Origin: Burkholderiales bacterium
GTDB lineage: Bacteria > Pseudomonadota > Gammaproteobacteria > Burkholderiales > SG8-41
NCBI GenBank assembly: GCA_030684405.1
Contig: JAUXYA010000029.1
Span: 83,147 to 147,146 of the forward strand
DNA length: 64,000 nucleotides
Direction: 5' to 3'
The notes below the pieces were generated by a model. That model worked only from the letters and a program-made list of their open reading frames with translations, was not told the DNA's origin and made no database searches. Positions 1-8,383 of the stretch are shown piece after piece. The position numbers were made by a program, and so were the translations under genes. Position 1 is the first letter of the stretch. Every line of letters begins with the position of its first letter.

Positions 1-2
1 CG

Positions 3-38
3 GCGGCCATGACGGGGGGTATTGAGGCGATGCGTTAA
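3..38 (+). CDS. Possible 3' end of an upstream gene (partial)
   Basis: Reading frame 3 is open from the window edge and closes with TAA at 36-38, encoding only about eleven residues (ending in GGIEAMR). It could be the tail of a gene that begins outside the window and precedes the carboxylate transporter in the same direction. Too little is visible to name a product, and chance openness is possible. Confidence 0.25.
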   Translation, partial: AAMTGGIEAMR

Positions 39-113
39 AGTGGCTGGAGCTGCGTAACGATTGTCGAAGTGCCCGCATCCGCGTAAGGTGGGTCGTGGAT
101 CGGACGCCATGTC

Positions 114-1634
114 ATGAACAGCCCACCGGAACATCAGGATAAAGTCACACCGCCGCACCCGGCGCAGGGCGAAGGCCTGCAGTCGGCACCCGGCGGGCCC
201 TTGACCATGCAGCGACTGATCGTGCTGGTGGCCGGGCCCGTGCTGACTGCGGTGCTGTTGATGCTGCCGGCGCCGGAAGGCATGACGCCTGAAGCCTGGC
301 GGCTGGTGGCGCTGGCGTCGTGGATGGTCATCTGGTGGATCGGCGAGGCGGTGCCGATTCCGGCCACCGCGCTGCTGCCGATCCCCCTGATGCCGCTGCT
401 GGACATCGCGCCCATCACGCCGGTGGCCGCCAATTACGGCCATCCGCTGATTTTCCTCTTTCTCGGCGGTTTTCTGCTGGCCGCTGCGATGCAGCGCTGG
501 GGCCTGCACCGGCGCATCGCGTTGAACATCGTGCTTGTCGTCGGCACCGGCGCGGGCGGCATCATCGCCGGTTTCATGGCGGCCACCGCCTTTTTGTCGA
601 TGTGGATCTCCAACACCGCCGCGACCATCATGATGTTCGCCGTGGGCCTGTCGGTCATCGAATTTGTCGCGCAGAAAACCCCGGACCGTACGATGGTGCG
701 CAACTTCGGTGTTGCGCTGATGCTCGGCATCGCCTACGCGGCATCGATCGGCGGGGTGGGCACGCTCATCGGCTCGCCCCCCAACGCGCTGCTGGCGAGC
801 TACTTGCAGACCACCCACAACATCACGGTCGATTTCTTCACCTGGATGCAGATGGGCATGCCTGTGGTGCTGATCATGCTGCCGGCGGCCTGGCTGCTGT
901 TGACGCGGATCATCTTCCCGGTCCGCAACCTGCGCATCGGTGATGCAGGCGAGGTCATCCGCAGCGAACTTGCCGAGTTGGGCAAGATGTCCAGTGGCGA
1001 GCGCGCGGTCGCAGTCGTTTTTGTGTCCGCAGCGCTGGGCTGGATCCTGCGCGAGCCGTTGGCCGACTGGAGCGGACTGGAGATCACCGACACGACCGTC
1101 GCACTCATCGCGGCACTGCTGCTCTTCGCGTGGCCGGTCTCGCGCAGGCCGGCCTGCTTCGTGCTCGACTGGGAATCCGCAAGCCGCATTCCCTGGGGTG
1201 TGCTGCTGCTGTTTGGCGGCGGCCTCGCGCTCGCCCATGGCTTCAAGGAAACGGGCCTCGCCGAATGGATCGGCTTGCAGGTGTCGGGCTTCGATGTCAG
1301 CACCTGGGTGCTGGTCTTCCTGGTCACCGCGGCCATTGTTTATCTGACGGAGATCACCTCCAACACGGCCTCTACGGCCACCTTCCTGCCGATACTCGGC
1401 GCGGTTGCCGTCGGTCTGGGGCTGGACCCCAGGCTGCTGGTCGTGCCGGTGGCGCTGGGCGCGTCGATGGCTTTCATGATGCCGGTGGCCACGCCGCCCA
1501 ATGCCATCGTGTTCTCCTGGGACGGACTCCGGCTGGGCGACATGGTCAGGGCGGGCTTCTGGCTCAACATCATGGCCATCGCCGTGATATTCAGCGCGAT
1601 GGTGTGGATTGCGCCGCTGGTGTTCGGCTTGTAG
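114..1634 (+). CDS. DASS/SLC13-family sodium:dicarboxylate symporter
   Basis: The 506-residue protein is a polytopic inner-membrane transporter of the divalent anion:sodium symporter (DASS, SLC13/CitMHS-like) family, expected to import di- or tricarboxylates with sodium. About 11-12 hydrophobic segments span residues 30-505. The two family-defining SNT motifs are present: S166-N167-T168 in WISNTAATIMM and S416-N417-T418 in ITSNTASTATF; these form the sodium and carboxylate sites in known structures. Length is normal for the family. The ATG at 114 has only a weak upstream ribosome-binding site, so a start near Met31 (MQRLIVL) remains possible. Carboxylate uptake fits the many carboxylate-binding Bug proteins in the window. 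The exact substrate cannot be read from sequence. Confidence 0.93.
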   Translation: MNSPPEHQDKVTPPHPAQGEGLQSAPGGPLTMQRLIVLVAGPVLTAVLLMLPAPEGMTPEAWRLVALASWMVIWWIGEAVPIPATALLPIPLMPLLDIAPITPVAANYGHPLIFLFLGGFLLAAAMQRWGLHRRIALNIVLVVGTGAGGIIAGFMAATAFLSMWISNTAATIMMFAVGLSVIEFVAQKTPDRTMVRNFGVALMLGIAYAASIGGVGTLIGSPPNALLASYLQTTHNITVDFFTWMQMGMPVVLIMLPAAWLLLTRIIFPVRNLRIGDAGEVIRSELAELGKMSSGERAVAVVFVSAALGWILREPLADWSGLEITDTTVALIAALLLFAWPVSRRPACFVLDWESASRIPWGVLLLFGGGLALAHGFKETGLAEWIGLQVSGFDVSTWVLVFLVTAAIVYLTEITSNTASTATFLPILGAVAVGLGLDPRLLVVPVALGASMAFMMPVATPPNAIVFSWDGLRLGDMVRAGFWLNIMAIAVIFSAMVWIAPLVFGL

Positions 1635-1738
1635 CGGGTGCTGATGGCCATGATGAACTCTTGCAGCCTGCACCAGCTTCAGCGCGGTTTTGATGTCTTC
1701 CGCCCATCAAGCGTGTCACGGGTATCGTAAAAGCGGGA

Positions 1739-2062
1739 TCAGGCAATACCGGTAAACACCGCGAGAGAGCGGTTGACCTTGAGCATCGTCGAATCGTCGA
1801 TGTGGCCGATCACGCCACCCACCCGCTCGCGCGGCACGGACAGAATCTTGTCGATCTGGATTTGCGAGATGGTTTGCAGGCCGTTATCCGCCCCCGGTTC
1901 CACCGTGATGCGGAAGATGGGGGCGTTACGCAGCTCGCTGGTCACCAGGCACAACGCAATGCCGGGCAACTCGTCGAACAGATCCGACTGGATGACCAGC
2001 GCCGGGCGCGGTTTGCCGTAATCACCAGGCGCCGCAACGGTAACGAAGTCACCGCGCCGCAT
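1739..2062 (-). CDS. MazF/PemK-family type II toxin
   Basis: The 107-residue protein starts MRRGDFVTVAAPGDYGKPRPALVIQ, matching the N-terminal beta-barrel of MazF/PemK/CcdB-fold endoribonuclease toxins (R-G-D-x-V...G..RPALVIQ). Family members cut mRNA in stressed cells when the antitoxin is degraded. The conserved T/S in LCLVTSEL and the C-terminal region that binds the antitoxin are present, so the toxin looks intact. It overlaps the end of the antitoxin gene by 14 bases, the usual translational coupling with antitoxin first. Expression should be controlled by the palindrome upstream of the antitoxin. Activity and cleavage site are unknown. Confidence 0.9.
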   Translation of the reverse strand: MRRGDFVTVAAPGDYGKPRPALVIQSDLFDELPGIALCLVTSELRNAPIFRITVEPGADNGLQTISQIQIDKILSVPRERVGGVIGHIDDSTMLKVNRSLAVFTGIA

Positions 2063-2261
2063 CGTCTTTCCATGCCGCGACCTCGCCGATGAACTCCAGG
2101 GATTCGGTTTCTGCCGGGTCGCCCCGCAGCAGCGCAGACTGACGACGGCACTCCGCGGCGAAAACCGGCGAGCGCGTGTCGGGCACCCAGAGCTGCACCA
2201 GCCGCAGCCCTGCGGCGCGTTGCCGCACCCGATAATTTTTCATGCGTTCGTTTACTTCCAT
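2049..2261 (-). CDS. MazE-like antitoxin (DUF3018 type)
   Basis: This 70-residue protein resembles the DUF3018 antitoxin group that pairs with MazF: an N-terminal helix with RMKNYRVRQRAAGLR, then VQLWVPDTRSPVFAAECRRQ, and an acidic, probably disordered tail that would wrap the toxin. It lies directly upstream of, and overlaps, the mazF-like gene. The proposed autorepression site is a 16-bp palindrome whose nearest edge is 7 bases upstream of the ATG. Together the two genes make a complete toxin-antitoxin operon; whether it stabilises the region or answers stress or phage is not visible. Confidence 0.88.
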   Translation of the reverse strand: MEVNERMKNYRVRQRAAGLRLVQLWVPDTRSPVFAAECRRQSALLRGDPAETESLEFIGEVAAWKDDAAR

Positions 2262-2268
2262 GGCGCCC

Positions 2269-2284
2269 CCGTAACATGTTACGG
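2269..2284. promoter_or_regulatory. Palindromic operator of the mazEF-like operon
   Basis: CCGTAACATGTTACGG is a perfect 16-bp palindrome just upstream of the antitoxin start codon, and a further half-site-like ATGTTA lies a few bases beyond. Its place and symmetry fit the autoregulatory operator bound by MazE/MazEF complexes. Binding is inferred. Confidence 0.6.
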
Positions 2285-2350
2285 CATCATGTTATTGCAA
2301 CTGCGAAGCAGGCGCAACGGTTGGCCTGACGAGCGCGCCACCGCTATCAG

Positions 2351-2386
2351 TTATAAATATTTGATTTAATTGAATTATTTTATGTT
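2351..2386 (-). repeat. AT-rich dispersed element, copy 1 (inverted)
   Basis: Read on the minus strand, TTCAATTAAATCAAATATTT resembles the AT-rich element seen at 13289, 29193, 34483 and 43671. It sits between the mazEF-like operon and the end of the enolase-superfamily gene. No gene is seen in this gap. Confidence 0.5.
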
Positions 2387-2447
2387 ACAGAACCAGTGCC
2401 GAAGTACAACCCGAGTCGGTTATTTGCGTAGAGCCTTGCCTGGCCCG

Positions 2448-3572
2448 TCAATCAACCGCGAGGTCGAGAATGCCCGTCTTGGGTGTAAATCCCAGCCCGG
2501 GTGCCGTCGGCAACGTCAGCGTGCCGTTCACCGGCCCCGGCGCATTGTCGAACAGCTGCTCGACGCACTTCCAGCCCTGCCAGTGGAATTCCACGCGCCC
2601 GCCGTTCTGCACGCCGCCGTGCAGATGCATGTTCATGTGCGGGTAGTTGCCGCCCATCGCGAGCGGCACGTTGAAGGCCTGCGCCATCGCCGCGGCCTTT
2701 GCCGCCTGCGTGAAGCCGCCGATGTCGCGCACATTGGGCTGCAGATAATCCACGGCCTCGCGCAGCAGGTATTCGCGCAGGAACATCAGGTCCGAGGTGG
2801 CGGTGCTGCCCGCCGCGATGGGGATCGTCGTCTGCGTGCGCAACTTCGCCATCAGGCGCGGATCGCCCTGCAGCACGGGATCCTCGAACCAGGCGAGGTT
2901 GTAGGGTTCGCACAGTTTGGCGAGCCTGAGCGCCTGCGCGTAGGTCGCGCCCTTGTTGGCGTCCATCATCAGCTCGATGTCGGGGCCGACCGCTTCGCGC
3001 AACGCGGCGACGCGTTTCGCATCCTGCAGGATGTCCGCGTCGGTGGGCTCGCCGAGGATTTCGTCGTAGGGATTGCTGCCTTTTGCGACGACCATCTTCA
3101 GGCTGCGCTGGCCGTCCTTGATCAGCATGCGCGCGACTTCGATCAGTTCATCGATCGAATAACGCGGCAGGCCGAAGGTGATGTAGGCGGGGACCTGCGC
3201 GTGCGCGCCGCCCAGCAGTTTCCAGATGGGCTGGTTCAGCGCCTTGCCCTTGACGTCCCACAGCGCGATGTCGATCAGGCTCATCGCGCAGTTCCACGAG
3301 CCGTGGAAGTACTTGCGCGCGGTGGCCCAGAACACCTTGTTGCGGATTTCCTCGGTCCGCATCGGATCCATGCCCTTTATGATCGGGGCGGCCTCGCGGT
3401 TGATGTACTCGCGCACGCCGAAGCGCATCGGATAGGTCGACATGGCGTGGCCCTTGATGCCGTCGTCGGTCTCGATCTCGACGAAGTTCGCCATCGCGTA
3501 CTGCTCTTCCCTGACCAACGGGAAATGGAAGGGAATGCGCAGCAGCCAGCACTGCACTCGCTGAATTTTCAT
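2448..3572 (-). CDS. Mandelate racemase/muconate lactonizing enzyme family protein
   Basis: This 374-residue protein has the two-domain enolase-superfamily plan: an N-terminal capping domain (about 1-125) and a TIM barrel (about 130-360). Family members abstract a proton alpha to a carboxylate with a Mg ion. Metal ligands D204 (MMDAN) and E230 (FEDP) are visible, but the third acidic ligand expected in IPIAAGE is Ser256 (IPIAAGSTATS). The usual KxK pair reads K159-M-V161. A conserved-looking QPNVRDIGG strand and a His-rich NYPHMNMH segment follow. The ATG at 3572 is preferred over an upstream GTG because AGGAGG lies seven bases before it. Function may therefore be altered dehydratase/isomerase chemistry or a non-catalytic role. 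It is transcribed alone. Confidence 0.9.
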   Translation of the reverse strand: MKIQRVQCWLLRIPFHFPLVREEQYAMANFVEIETDDGIKGHAMSTYPMRFGVREYINREAAPIIKGMDPMRTEEIRNKVFWATARKYFHGSWNCAMSLIDIALWDVKGKALNQPIWKLLGGAHAQVPAYITFGLPRYSIDELIEVARMLIKDGQRSLKMVVAKGSNPYDEILGEPTDADILQDAKRVAALREAVGPDIELMMDANKGATYAQALRLAKLCEPYNLAWFEDPVLQGDPRLMAKLRTQTTIPIAAGSTATSDLMFLREYLLREAVDYLQPNVRDIGGFTQAAKAAAMAQAFNVPLAMGGNYPHMNMHLHGGVQNGGRVEFHWQGWKCVEQLFDNAPGPVNGTLTLPTAPGLGFTPKTGILDLAVD

Positions 3573-3682
3573 GATCACTCCTCCTATAGCCTGATGCGGT
3601 GAATATTTTTATTGTCAGTCAGGATAGCAGACCTTCAGCGCCACTGAAGATGCTGCAATTTGTGCCGTGTGTCCGCAGGCAG

Positions 3683-3719
3683 CAAAAAAAGCCCGGTCTC
3701 AGTTGTGCTGTGACCGGGC
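3683..3719 (-). terminator. Rho-independent terminator
   Basis: On the minus strand, GCCCGGTC pairs with GACCGGGC across a 13-base loop and is followed directly by TTTTTTT. It lies downstream of the aminotransferase gene (ends at 3908) and stops transcription before the enolase-superfamily gene. The rest of the 3573-3907 gap shows no credible gene. Confidence 0.75.
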
Positions 3720-3907
3720 CGTGAAGTACGGGCGTCAAAGGGGGAGGATAATTGAAGGCCCGTGTGGACTTACTGACAAGGAGCTGGGCCCGATGTATGC
3801 CACGGTTCATTCTTGACTCGCGCTGGCCTTTTCACCGTACGTTGGCGTACGCCCGGATCGCAATATTGAGTTTTCCCAATGGAATCGCCACGTTTTTTGT
3901 TTGCAAG

Positions 3908-5122
3908 TCAGGCCGGAACGCCAAACTCCTTGCGGCAAACCTCCGCCAGCGCCGCAACCCCTTGATTTATTTCCTCATGGCTCAGGCTGGCGAAACACAG
4001 CCGCAGGCGGCTTTGGGCACGGGCCTTGTTCACCGACCATTCGGGCCCGGGATTGATGGCCACACCCGCAGCCTGCGCGAGCGGGAAAAGCTTTAACGTA
4101 TCTACGACTTCCGGCAGCTTCACCCAAAGGAAAATGCCGCCCTGCGGATCGTCGAACTCTGCCGCCGCACCGAAGTGTTCGCGCAGCGACTCCATCAGCG
4201 TCACCAGCTTCGCGCGCAGGCTCTTGCGCAGCAGCGGCAGGTGTTTGGTGAAATTCGCCGTGCAGTATTCCGCCAGCACCATCTGCTCCAGCGCACCGGA
4301 GCCGGCATCGGTTTTGATCGCCAGCATGCGCGACATGACCGACCACGGCGCCACGATATAACCCACGCGCAGGGCCGGGGCGATGGTTTTCGAGAACGAG
4401 CCGATATAAATGACGTTGCCCAGATCGCTCAGTGCGTAGAGCGCGGGCGGGCGCTCGCCCGACCAACTCAGGTCGGCATAACAGTCGTCCTCGAACACTG
4501 GCACGCCGTATTCCGCGGCGAGCTGCAGCAACGCCCGGCGCCGCGCCAGCGGCAGGATGGTGGCGGTCGGGTTCTGCACCGTCGGGATGGTGTAGATGTA
4601 CTTGGGGCGGATGCCCTTCGCCTTCAGTGCGGCGAGCGTGTCCGCCAGCACATCGATGCGCATCCCCTCGCGGTCGAGTGGAATGCCCACGGGGGTGACG
4701 CCCAGTTTGAGCAGGCGGTTGATCGAGCCCTGGTAACAGTCCTCCTCGATCAGCACCGTGTCGCCGCGCGCGAGCAGCGTGGTATTGACCAGGTCCAGCC
4801 CCTGCAGCGAACCCGAAGTGATCAGGATGTCGTCGGCGCTGCAGGCTATGCCGGCATCACGCTTTAGTTTCCCCGCGAGAAAATCGCGCAGCGCGCGGTA
4901 ACCCTGCGGCCCGCTGTTCAAACCGTAAGTCGATAACGTGCGCCCCTCGCGCCGCAGCACCGCATCGGCCGCCGCGATCAGTCCGTCCAGCGGCAGTGCG
5001 TCCGGATCGTTGTTGCCGCCGGTGAAATCGTATTTGGGGCGGCCGGTCCAGCGGACGGCAGCGGGTGGCAGGCCTGCGGGCAGCAGTGCTGTGAAATCGA
5101 AAGGGGCTGTGGTCATGAGCAT
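3908..5122 (-). CDS. PLP-dependent aminotransferase (fold type I, LysN/MocR-like)
   Basis: The 404-residue enzyme belongs to the class I/II aminotransferases and resembles 2-aminoadipate/aromatic aminotransferases and the catalytic half of MocR regulators. Visible landmarks are the N-terminal TGGNNDPDALP segment, YGLNSGPQGYRALRDF around residue 65-80, the PTVQNPT Asn-Pro motif, FEDDCYADL with the PLP-binding Asp/Tyr, the Schiff-base lysine in GSFSKTIAPALRVGY, and a C-terminal RLRLCFAS arginine for the substrate carboxylate. There is no N-terminal wHTH domain, so it is an enzyme rather than a MocR regulator. It is monocistronic with its own terminator. The amino donor is unknown. Confidence 0.92.
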   Translation of the reverse strand: MLMTTAPFDFTALLPAGLPPAAVRWTGRPKYDFTGGNNDPDALPLDGLIAAADAVLRREGRTLSTYGLNSGPQGYRALRDFLAGKLKRDAGIACSADDILITSGSLQGLDLVNTTLLARGDTVLIEEDCYQGSINRLLKLGVTPVGIPLDREGMRIDVLADTLAALKAKGIRPKYIYTIPTVQNPTATILPLARRRALLQLAAEYGVPVFEDDCYADLSWSGERPPALYALSDLGNVIYIGSFSKTIAPALRVGYIVAPWSVMSRMLAIKTDAGSGALEQMVLAEYCTANFTKHLPLLRKSLRAKLVTLMESLREHFGAAAEFDDPQGGIFLWVKLPEVVDTLKLFPLAQAAGVAINPGPEWSVNKARAQSRLRLCFASLSHEEINQGVAALAEVCRKEFGVPA

Positions 5123-5403
5123 CTTTCTGCAGGGGATATTGTTTGTTGAAATGGAGTGTTAAAAGGTCTGGCCCCATGGATTTCCGCGAACAAATCAAGC
5201 GCGAAACTTTTGATGTGATTGTCCGGGTATCCGGCATGGAGTGATGCTAGCGGCTTGAAGGTGCGGATTCCAGTTTTTTTGAAAGCTGCTGCCCGGTCGT
5301 CCCAGTTACCAACCTATTGGAAAAATCGAGTGCCCACATCAGCTGGCTGTGAGGTGGCTGAAGGCCATTATTGAAGATTACATAATTCAGTGACAAAGAT
5401 ACC

Positions 5404-5516
5404 GTCATTCCGGACGCGCGTAGCGCGAGCCGGAATCCAGTTTCGCTTCAATACAAAACCCCTGGATTCCTGCTTGCCCCCCCAAGGGGAATTCCTTCTG
5501 GGCGCGCAGGAATGAC
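5404..5516. repeat. Palindromic REP/MITE-like element
   Basis: GTCATTCC at the left edge pairs with GGAATGAC at the right edge, and CGGAATCCAG pairs with CTGGATTCCTG further in, giving a nested inverted repeat of about 113 bp. Similar but shorter GGAATCC- and GTCATCCC-type hairpins occur at 13359 and 29151. It fills much of the 5123-5569 gap, where no gene is credible. No flanking target duplication was established. Confidence 0.6.
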
Positions 5517-5569
5517 GGGGGAACAGTCCTCGTGTCACTTATATATGTAATTCTCAATAATTCCATGCG

Positions 5570-6448
5570 TTGATGCATCCGGCTTCCGCGCCACAACGCG
5601 TTTGTCATAAATCTTCCGGAAAATCTGCACACCATGTTCATCGAGGCCGTCCGTTGCCGCTGAAAGCTGAATGGCTGCGTGTTTCGGCTGCGGGCGACCT
5701 GTCGCTGTGGGCATACGGGGTATTGGTCGCGCTGGTGCTGGCTGCGCTGCACCTGGGCGCACCGCTCGCGCTTGCGGTGTGCACGTTGAGCTTCTGGCAC
5801 TACGCACTCTACTGGCTGGCTTACCGCTACCGCGCGGTTCCCTTGCGGATATTCAGGCGCGATGCGGTGGTAATGAAATCCGTCTCGCTGCTCGCGCTGG
5901 GCGCGGTGTATTTCGTGACGCCGCTCGATCTGTGGTCGCTCACGACAGTCGGTGCCGGGTTTCTGCTCAACATCGCCGCCGCGCGTGCCTTGGGGCCGGA
6001 CCGCACCTATTACGGGTATGAGCTGGCCCGGTTGCCTCGGAGGCGAATCACGGCATTTCCATATTCGCATTTCGCGCACCCGATGCTGGCTGGCAACGTA
6101 GTGGCGTTTGGCGGCACGCTGCTCAATGCCGGATTTCGTGCCGATTGGTGGCCTCTCGCCTGCGCGCATATCGCGCTCAATGCCGGGTTGATGGTGATGG
6201 AGACCAATCCACTGCAACGCCGCCGCAGCGCTGCCGGCAGCGGCCCGTTGGCGGGCGGCGCGCTGGTGATTTCGGGCGCCGGGCTCGGCGCGGCAACCGC
6301 GTACCCGGGCGAGGTCGCGGCAATCATCGCTGCGGCAGCCATCGGTGGCTGCTGCTGTGCGTATGCCTGGGTCCTCGCGCGGTGTTATGCCGCGCCAACC
6401 CCTGCGCTGGACGCGGGACAGAACATGCAAACGGAGGGTTCGTCATGA
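5570..6448 (+). CDS. PEMT/ICMT-like integral membrane methyltransferase
   Basis: The ORF encodes up to 292 residues with about seven hydrophobic segments. The stretch DRTYYGYELARLPRRRITAFPYSHFAHPMLAGN resembles the phospholipid N-methyltransferase / isoprenylcysteine methyltransferase superfamily, where an H-P-x-x-x-G segment and a later M-E pair (MVMET) form the SAM pocket. It would act in the inner membrane on a lipid or lipid-like substrate. The first 30 residues (MMHPASAPQRV...) are polar and may not be translated; a start near residue 30 is possible. The stop overlaps the next gene's ATG in ATGA, so the two are translationally coupled. The substrate is unknown. Confidence 0.7.
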   Translation: MMHPASAPQRVCHKSSGKSAHHVHRGRPLPLKAEWLRVSAAGDLSLWAYGVLVALVLAALHLGAPLALAVCTLSFWHYALYWLAYRYRAVPLRIFRRDAVVMKSVSLLALGAVYFVTPLDLWSLTTVGAGFLLNIAAARALGPDRTYYGYELARLPRRRITAFPYSHFAHPMLAGNVVAFGGTLLNAGFRADWWPLACAHIALNAGLMVMETNPLQRRRSAAGSGPLAGGALVISGAGLGAATAYPGEVAAIIAAAAIGGCCCAYAWVLARCYAAPTPALDAGQNMQTEGSS

Positions 6449-7290
6449 GTGCTTCGATGCCCATCGCACGACGAGAGGGCCGCACACCGGGCACCGGCAC
6501 GGCACGGCGGTTCCCCGCGAGCACAGGCCGCTTCGACCGTGCGGCGGATCGCATGGTCTTCGACACGCTGGTGCAATGGATAGAGGACAACTACCGCGAG
6601 GACCTGCGGCAGCGCCCGTCGAAACATGTCTATGTGAGCAAGCTGCCCACTGCCGTGGTCGTGCAGATCGACCTGCTGCGTGACAGTAGCGTCATCCGCG
6701 ACGTCATCCTGCAGCATGTTCCCGCCGGCAGCGTGGTCCATCCGATGAAGCACACCGACGAACTCTACCTGTCGCACTACAACAAAGACTTCGGCGGCGA
6801 CCAGGGACTCTATAGCAAGCACTATGACGGTAACCTGCGCTTCCTGCCGTGGTGCCCCGTGGTGCGCGCGCTGATCTACCTGCAGTCCGACGCCACCTAC
6901 ACCGTGGTATTTGGCGACAGCGGCGTGCGCAAGGCATTCACCACCTACGAGTTCGGCCTGCTCGACTTCCACCGCGAATTGCACTGGGTTGAAGGACGCT
7001 ACAACCCGGACGACCGGCAACGCATCCTGCTCAAATGCAACTACCTGATCATGCCGGCCCGCGGTGGTGCGCTGGCGCGGACCATGCTCGGCGCGAACAC
7101 CGCAGTGTTCTACGTCGTGAAGGCGGCCATGGAGTATTCGAAAAGCCCGCGCACGCCGCCGCAGTTTGTGGTCGGGCTGTTGTGCAACCTGTTCCGGCTG
7201 CTCAACAATGTGCACCCGGTAGTGCCGCTGGCCTTGATCGCGGTGGTCTTTGCCGCCTCCGGCTGGGGAATTGCGCGGTTGCTGGGTTGA
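6445..7290 (+). CDS. Fe(II)/2-oxoglutarate-dioxygenase-like protein with C-terminal membrane anchor
   Basis: The 281-residue protein starts at the ATG overlapping the upstream stop (ATGA); the ORF track's earlier start at 6145 is a shadow. The central part (about 60-205) has the order expected of a double-stranded beta-helix 2OG oxygenase: H-x-D in SKHYDGN, a distal His in LDFHRELHWVEG, and an Arg in QRILLKCNY. A C-terminal hydrophobic segment (PLALIAVVFAASGWGIARLL) suggests membrane association. Coupling to a membrane methyltransferase suggests that both act on one lipid or hydrophobic small molecule. The domain call rests on motif order only, so it is tentative. Confidence 0.6.
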   Translation: MSASMPIARREGRTPGTGTARRFPASTGRFDRAADRMVFDTLVQWIEDNYREDLRQRPSKHVYVSKLPTAVVVQIDLLRDSSVIRDVILQHVPAGSVVHPMKHTDELYLSHYNKDFGGDQGLYSKHYDGNLRFLPWCPVVRALIYLQSDATYTVVFGDSGVRKAFTTYEFGLLDFHRELHWVEGRYNPDDRQRILLKCNYLIMPARGGALARTMLGANTAVFYVVKAAMEYSKSPRTPPQFVVGLLCNLFRLLNNVHPVVPLALIAVVFAASGWGIARLLG

Positions 7291-7336
7291 ACGGGCCGCG
7301 CGGCGCGCGGTAGCCTTGCAATCGCTTGCCCCGGAG

Positions 7337-8314
7337 TTACTCCATCTTCAATTTGAGCCGTTGCGCAAGTTCCGTATATAACCTGATCTCCGACGCCAGG
7401 TGTGAAGCCAGTTCTGATGGGCTACTACCAACGATATCTGCACCCTCATTCGCAAGGCGCTGTTTGACGTCGGGCGCAGCGAGCACTTTTACGACTGCAG
7501 AGTTAAGGCGGTTTATGATTGCCGGCGGGGTTTTAGCTGGTGCGAAAAAGCCATGCCATTGCGTGATTTCATAATCAGTTACGCCTGCTTCATGCAGGGA
7601 GGGCAGGTTTGGCAGTGCGGACGATCTCCCGCGTGTCGAAACTGCCAATCCACGCAATTTTCCAGCCTGGATATGCGATATCAAAAGGGGCGGGATCAGC
7701 AGTGTTGTCTGAATCTCTCCACTCAACACGCCGGGTACGATCTGATTAGCGCCTTTGTAAGGCACGTGATGAATATCGATCCCGGCTTTGTATTTGAGGA
7801 GTTCCATCGCGAAATACGGTGGTGATCCGGGGCCGCTGGATCCGTAGTCGAGTGCACCGGGCATGCGCTTGGCGAGTGCGAGAAATTCCCGGACGGTGCG
7901 CACTGGCACGGACGGATGCACCACAAGCACCACCGGGATACGTACCGTCATGGTAATCGGTGCAAGATCCTGCTGTGGGTCATACGGCAACTTGCTGTAG
8001 ATCGCTTTCGTCATGGCGAGGTTGGAGGGAGTGAACAGGAGTGTTTGTCCACCAGGTGCCGCACGCGCAACAGTATTGGCGCCTATTGTGCTGGCCGCAC
8101 CCGGGCGGTTCTCAACGATGACATTGGTTCCCAGTTCCGGGGCAAGTTTTTGTGCGAACAAACGCGCGAAAATGTCAGTGCCACCCCCGGCCGGGAAGCC
8201 GACGACAATCGAGATCTGTTTGGGTGGAAACTCTTGTGCCTGGGCGGTAGAGGGAAGAAGAGGAAGGAAAAGGCTGTTTGCTGCGAGCAAGGTAAACCAG
8301 AATTTTTTCTTCAT
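7337..8314 (-). CDS. Bug/TctC-family periplasmic binding protein (1 of 8)
   Basis: This 325-residue exported protein belongs to the Bug (Bordetella uptake gene)/TctC family, which bind carboxylates or related acids in the periplasm, classically for TctAB transporters. A signal peptide (MKKKFWFTLL to AQA) precedes QEFPPKQISIVVGFPAGGGTD, the family's first strand and carboxylate-binding loop, and VENRPGAAST follows. The ATG at 8314 is chosen over 8326 because GGGGAA sits just before it. It lies 69 bases downstream of another Bug gene in the same direction, and both diverge from an HpcH aldolase, suggesting a shared catabolic role. No membrane TctA/TctB subunit is nearby. Confidence 0.92.
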   Translation of the reverse strand: MKKKFWFTLLAANSLFLPLLPSTAQAQEFPPKQISIVVGFPAGGGTDIFARLFAQKLAPELGTNVIVENRPGAASTIGANTVARAAPGGQTLLFTPSNLAMTKAIYSKLPYDPQQDLAPITMTVRIPVVLVVHPSVPVRTVREFLALAKRMPGALDYGSSGPGSPPYFAMELLKYKAGIDIHHVPYKGANQIVPGVLSGEIQTTLLIPPLLISHIQAGKLRGLAVSTRGRSSALPNLPSLHEAGVTDYEITQWHGFFAPAKTPPAIINRLNSAVVKVLAAPDVKQRLANEGADIVGSSPSELASHLASEIRLYTELAQRLKLKME

Positions 8315-8383
8315 CGAATTCCCCATTTTTCTACGATTTTTCCAAGAACCGATCGAAAGACTGCGAGCATTTCGTACCGCTTA

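Noticed and set aside
2370-3602. 410-residue plus-strand ORF overlapping the enolase-superfamily gene
   Set aside because: It is the antisense shadow of a well-supported gene; its protein is Arg/His/Val-rich with no domain, as expected for reverse frames in GC-rich DNA.
3619-3810. 63-residue ORF in the gap after the enolase-superfamily gene
   Set aside because: No ribosome site, overlaps the terminator hairpin and has no family-like features.
5405-6430. 341-residue minus-strand ORF
   Set aside because: Antisense to the methyltransferase gene and the palindromic element; Arg/Gln-rich shadow.
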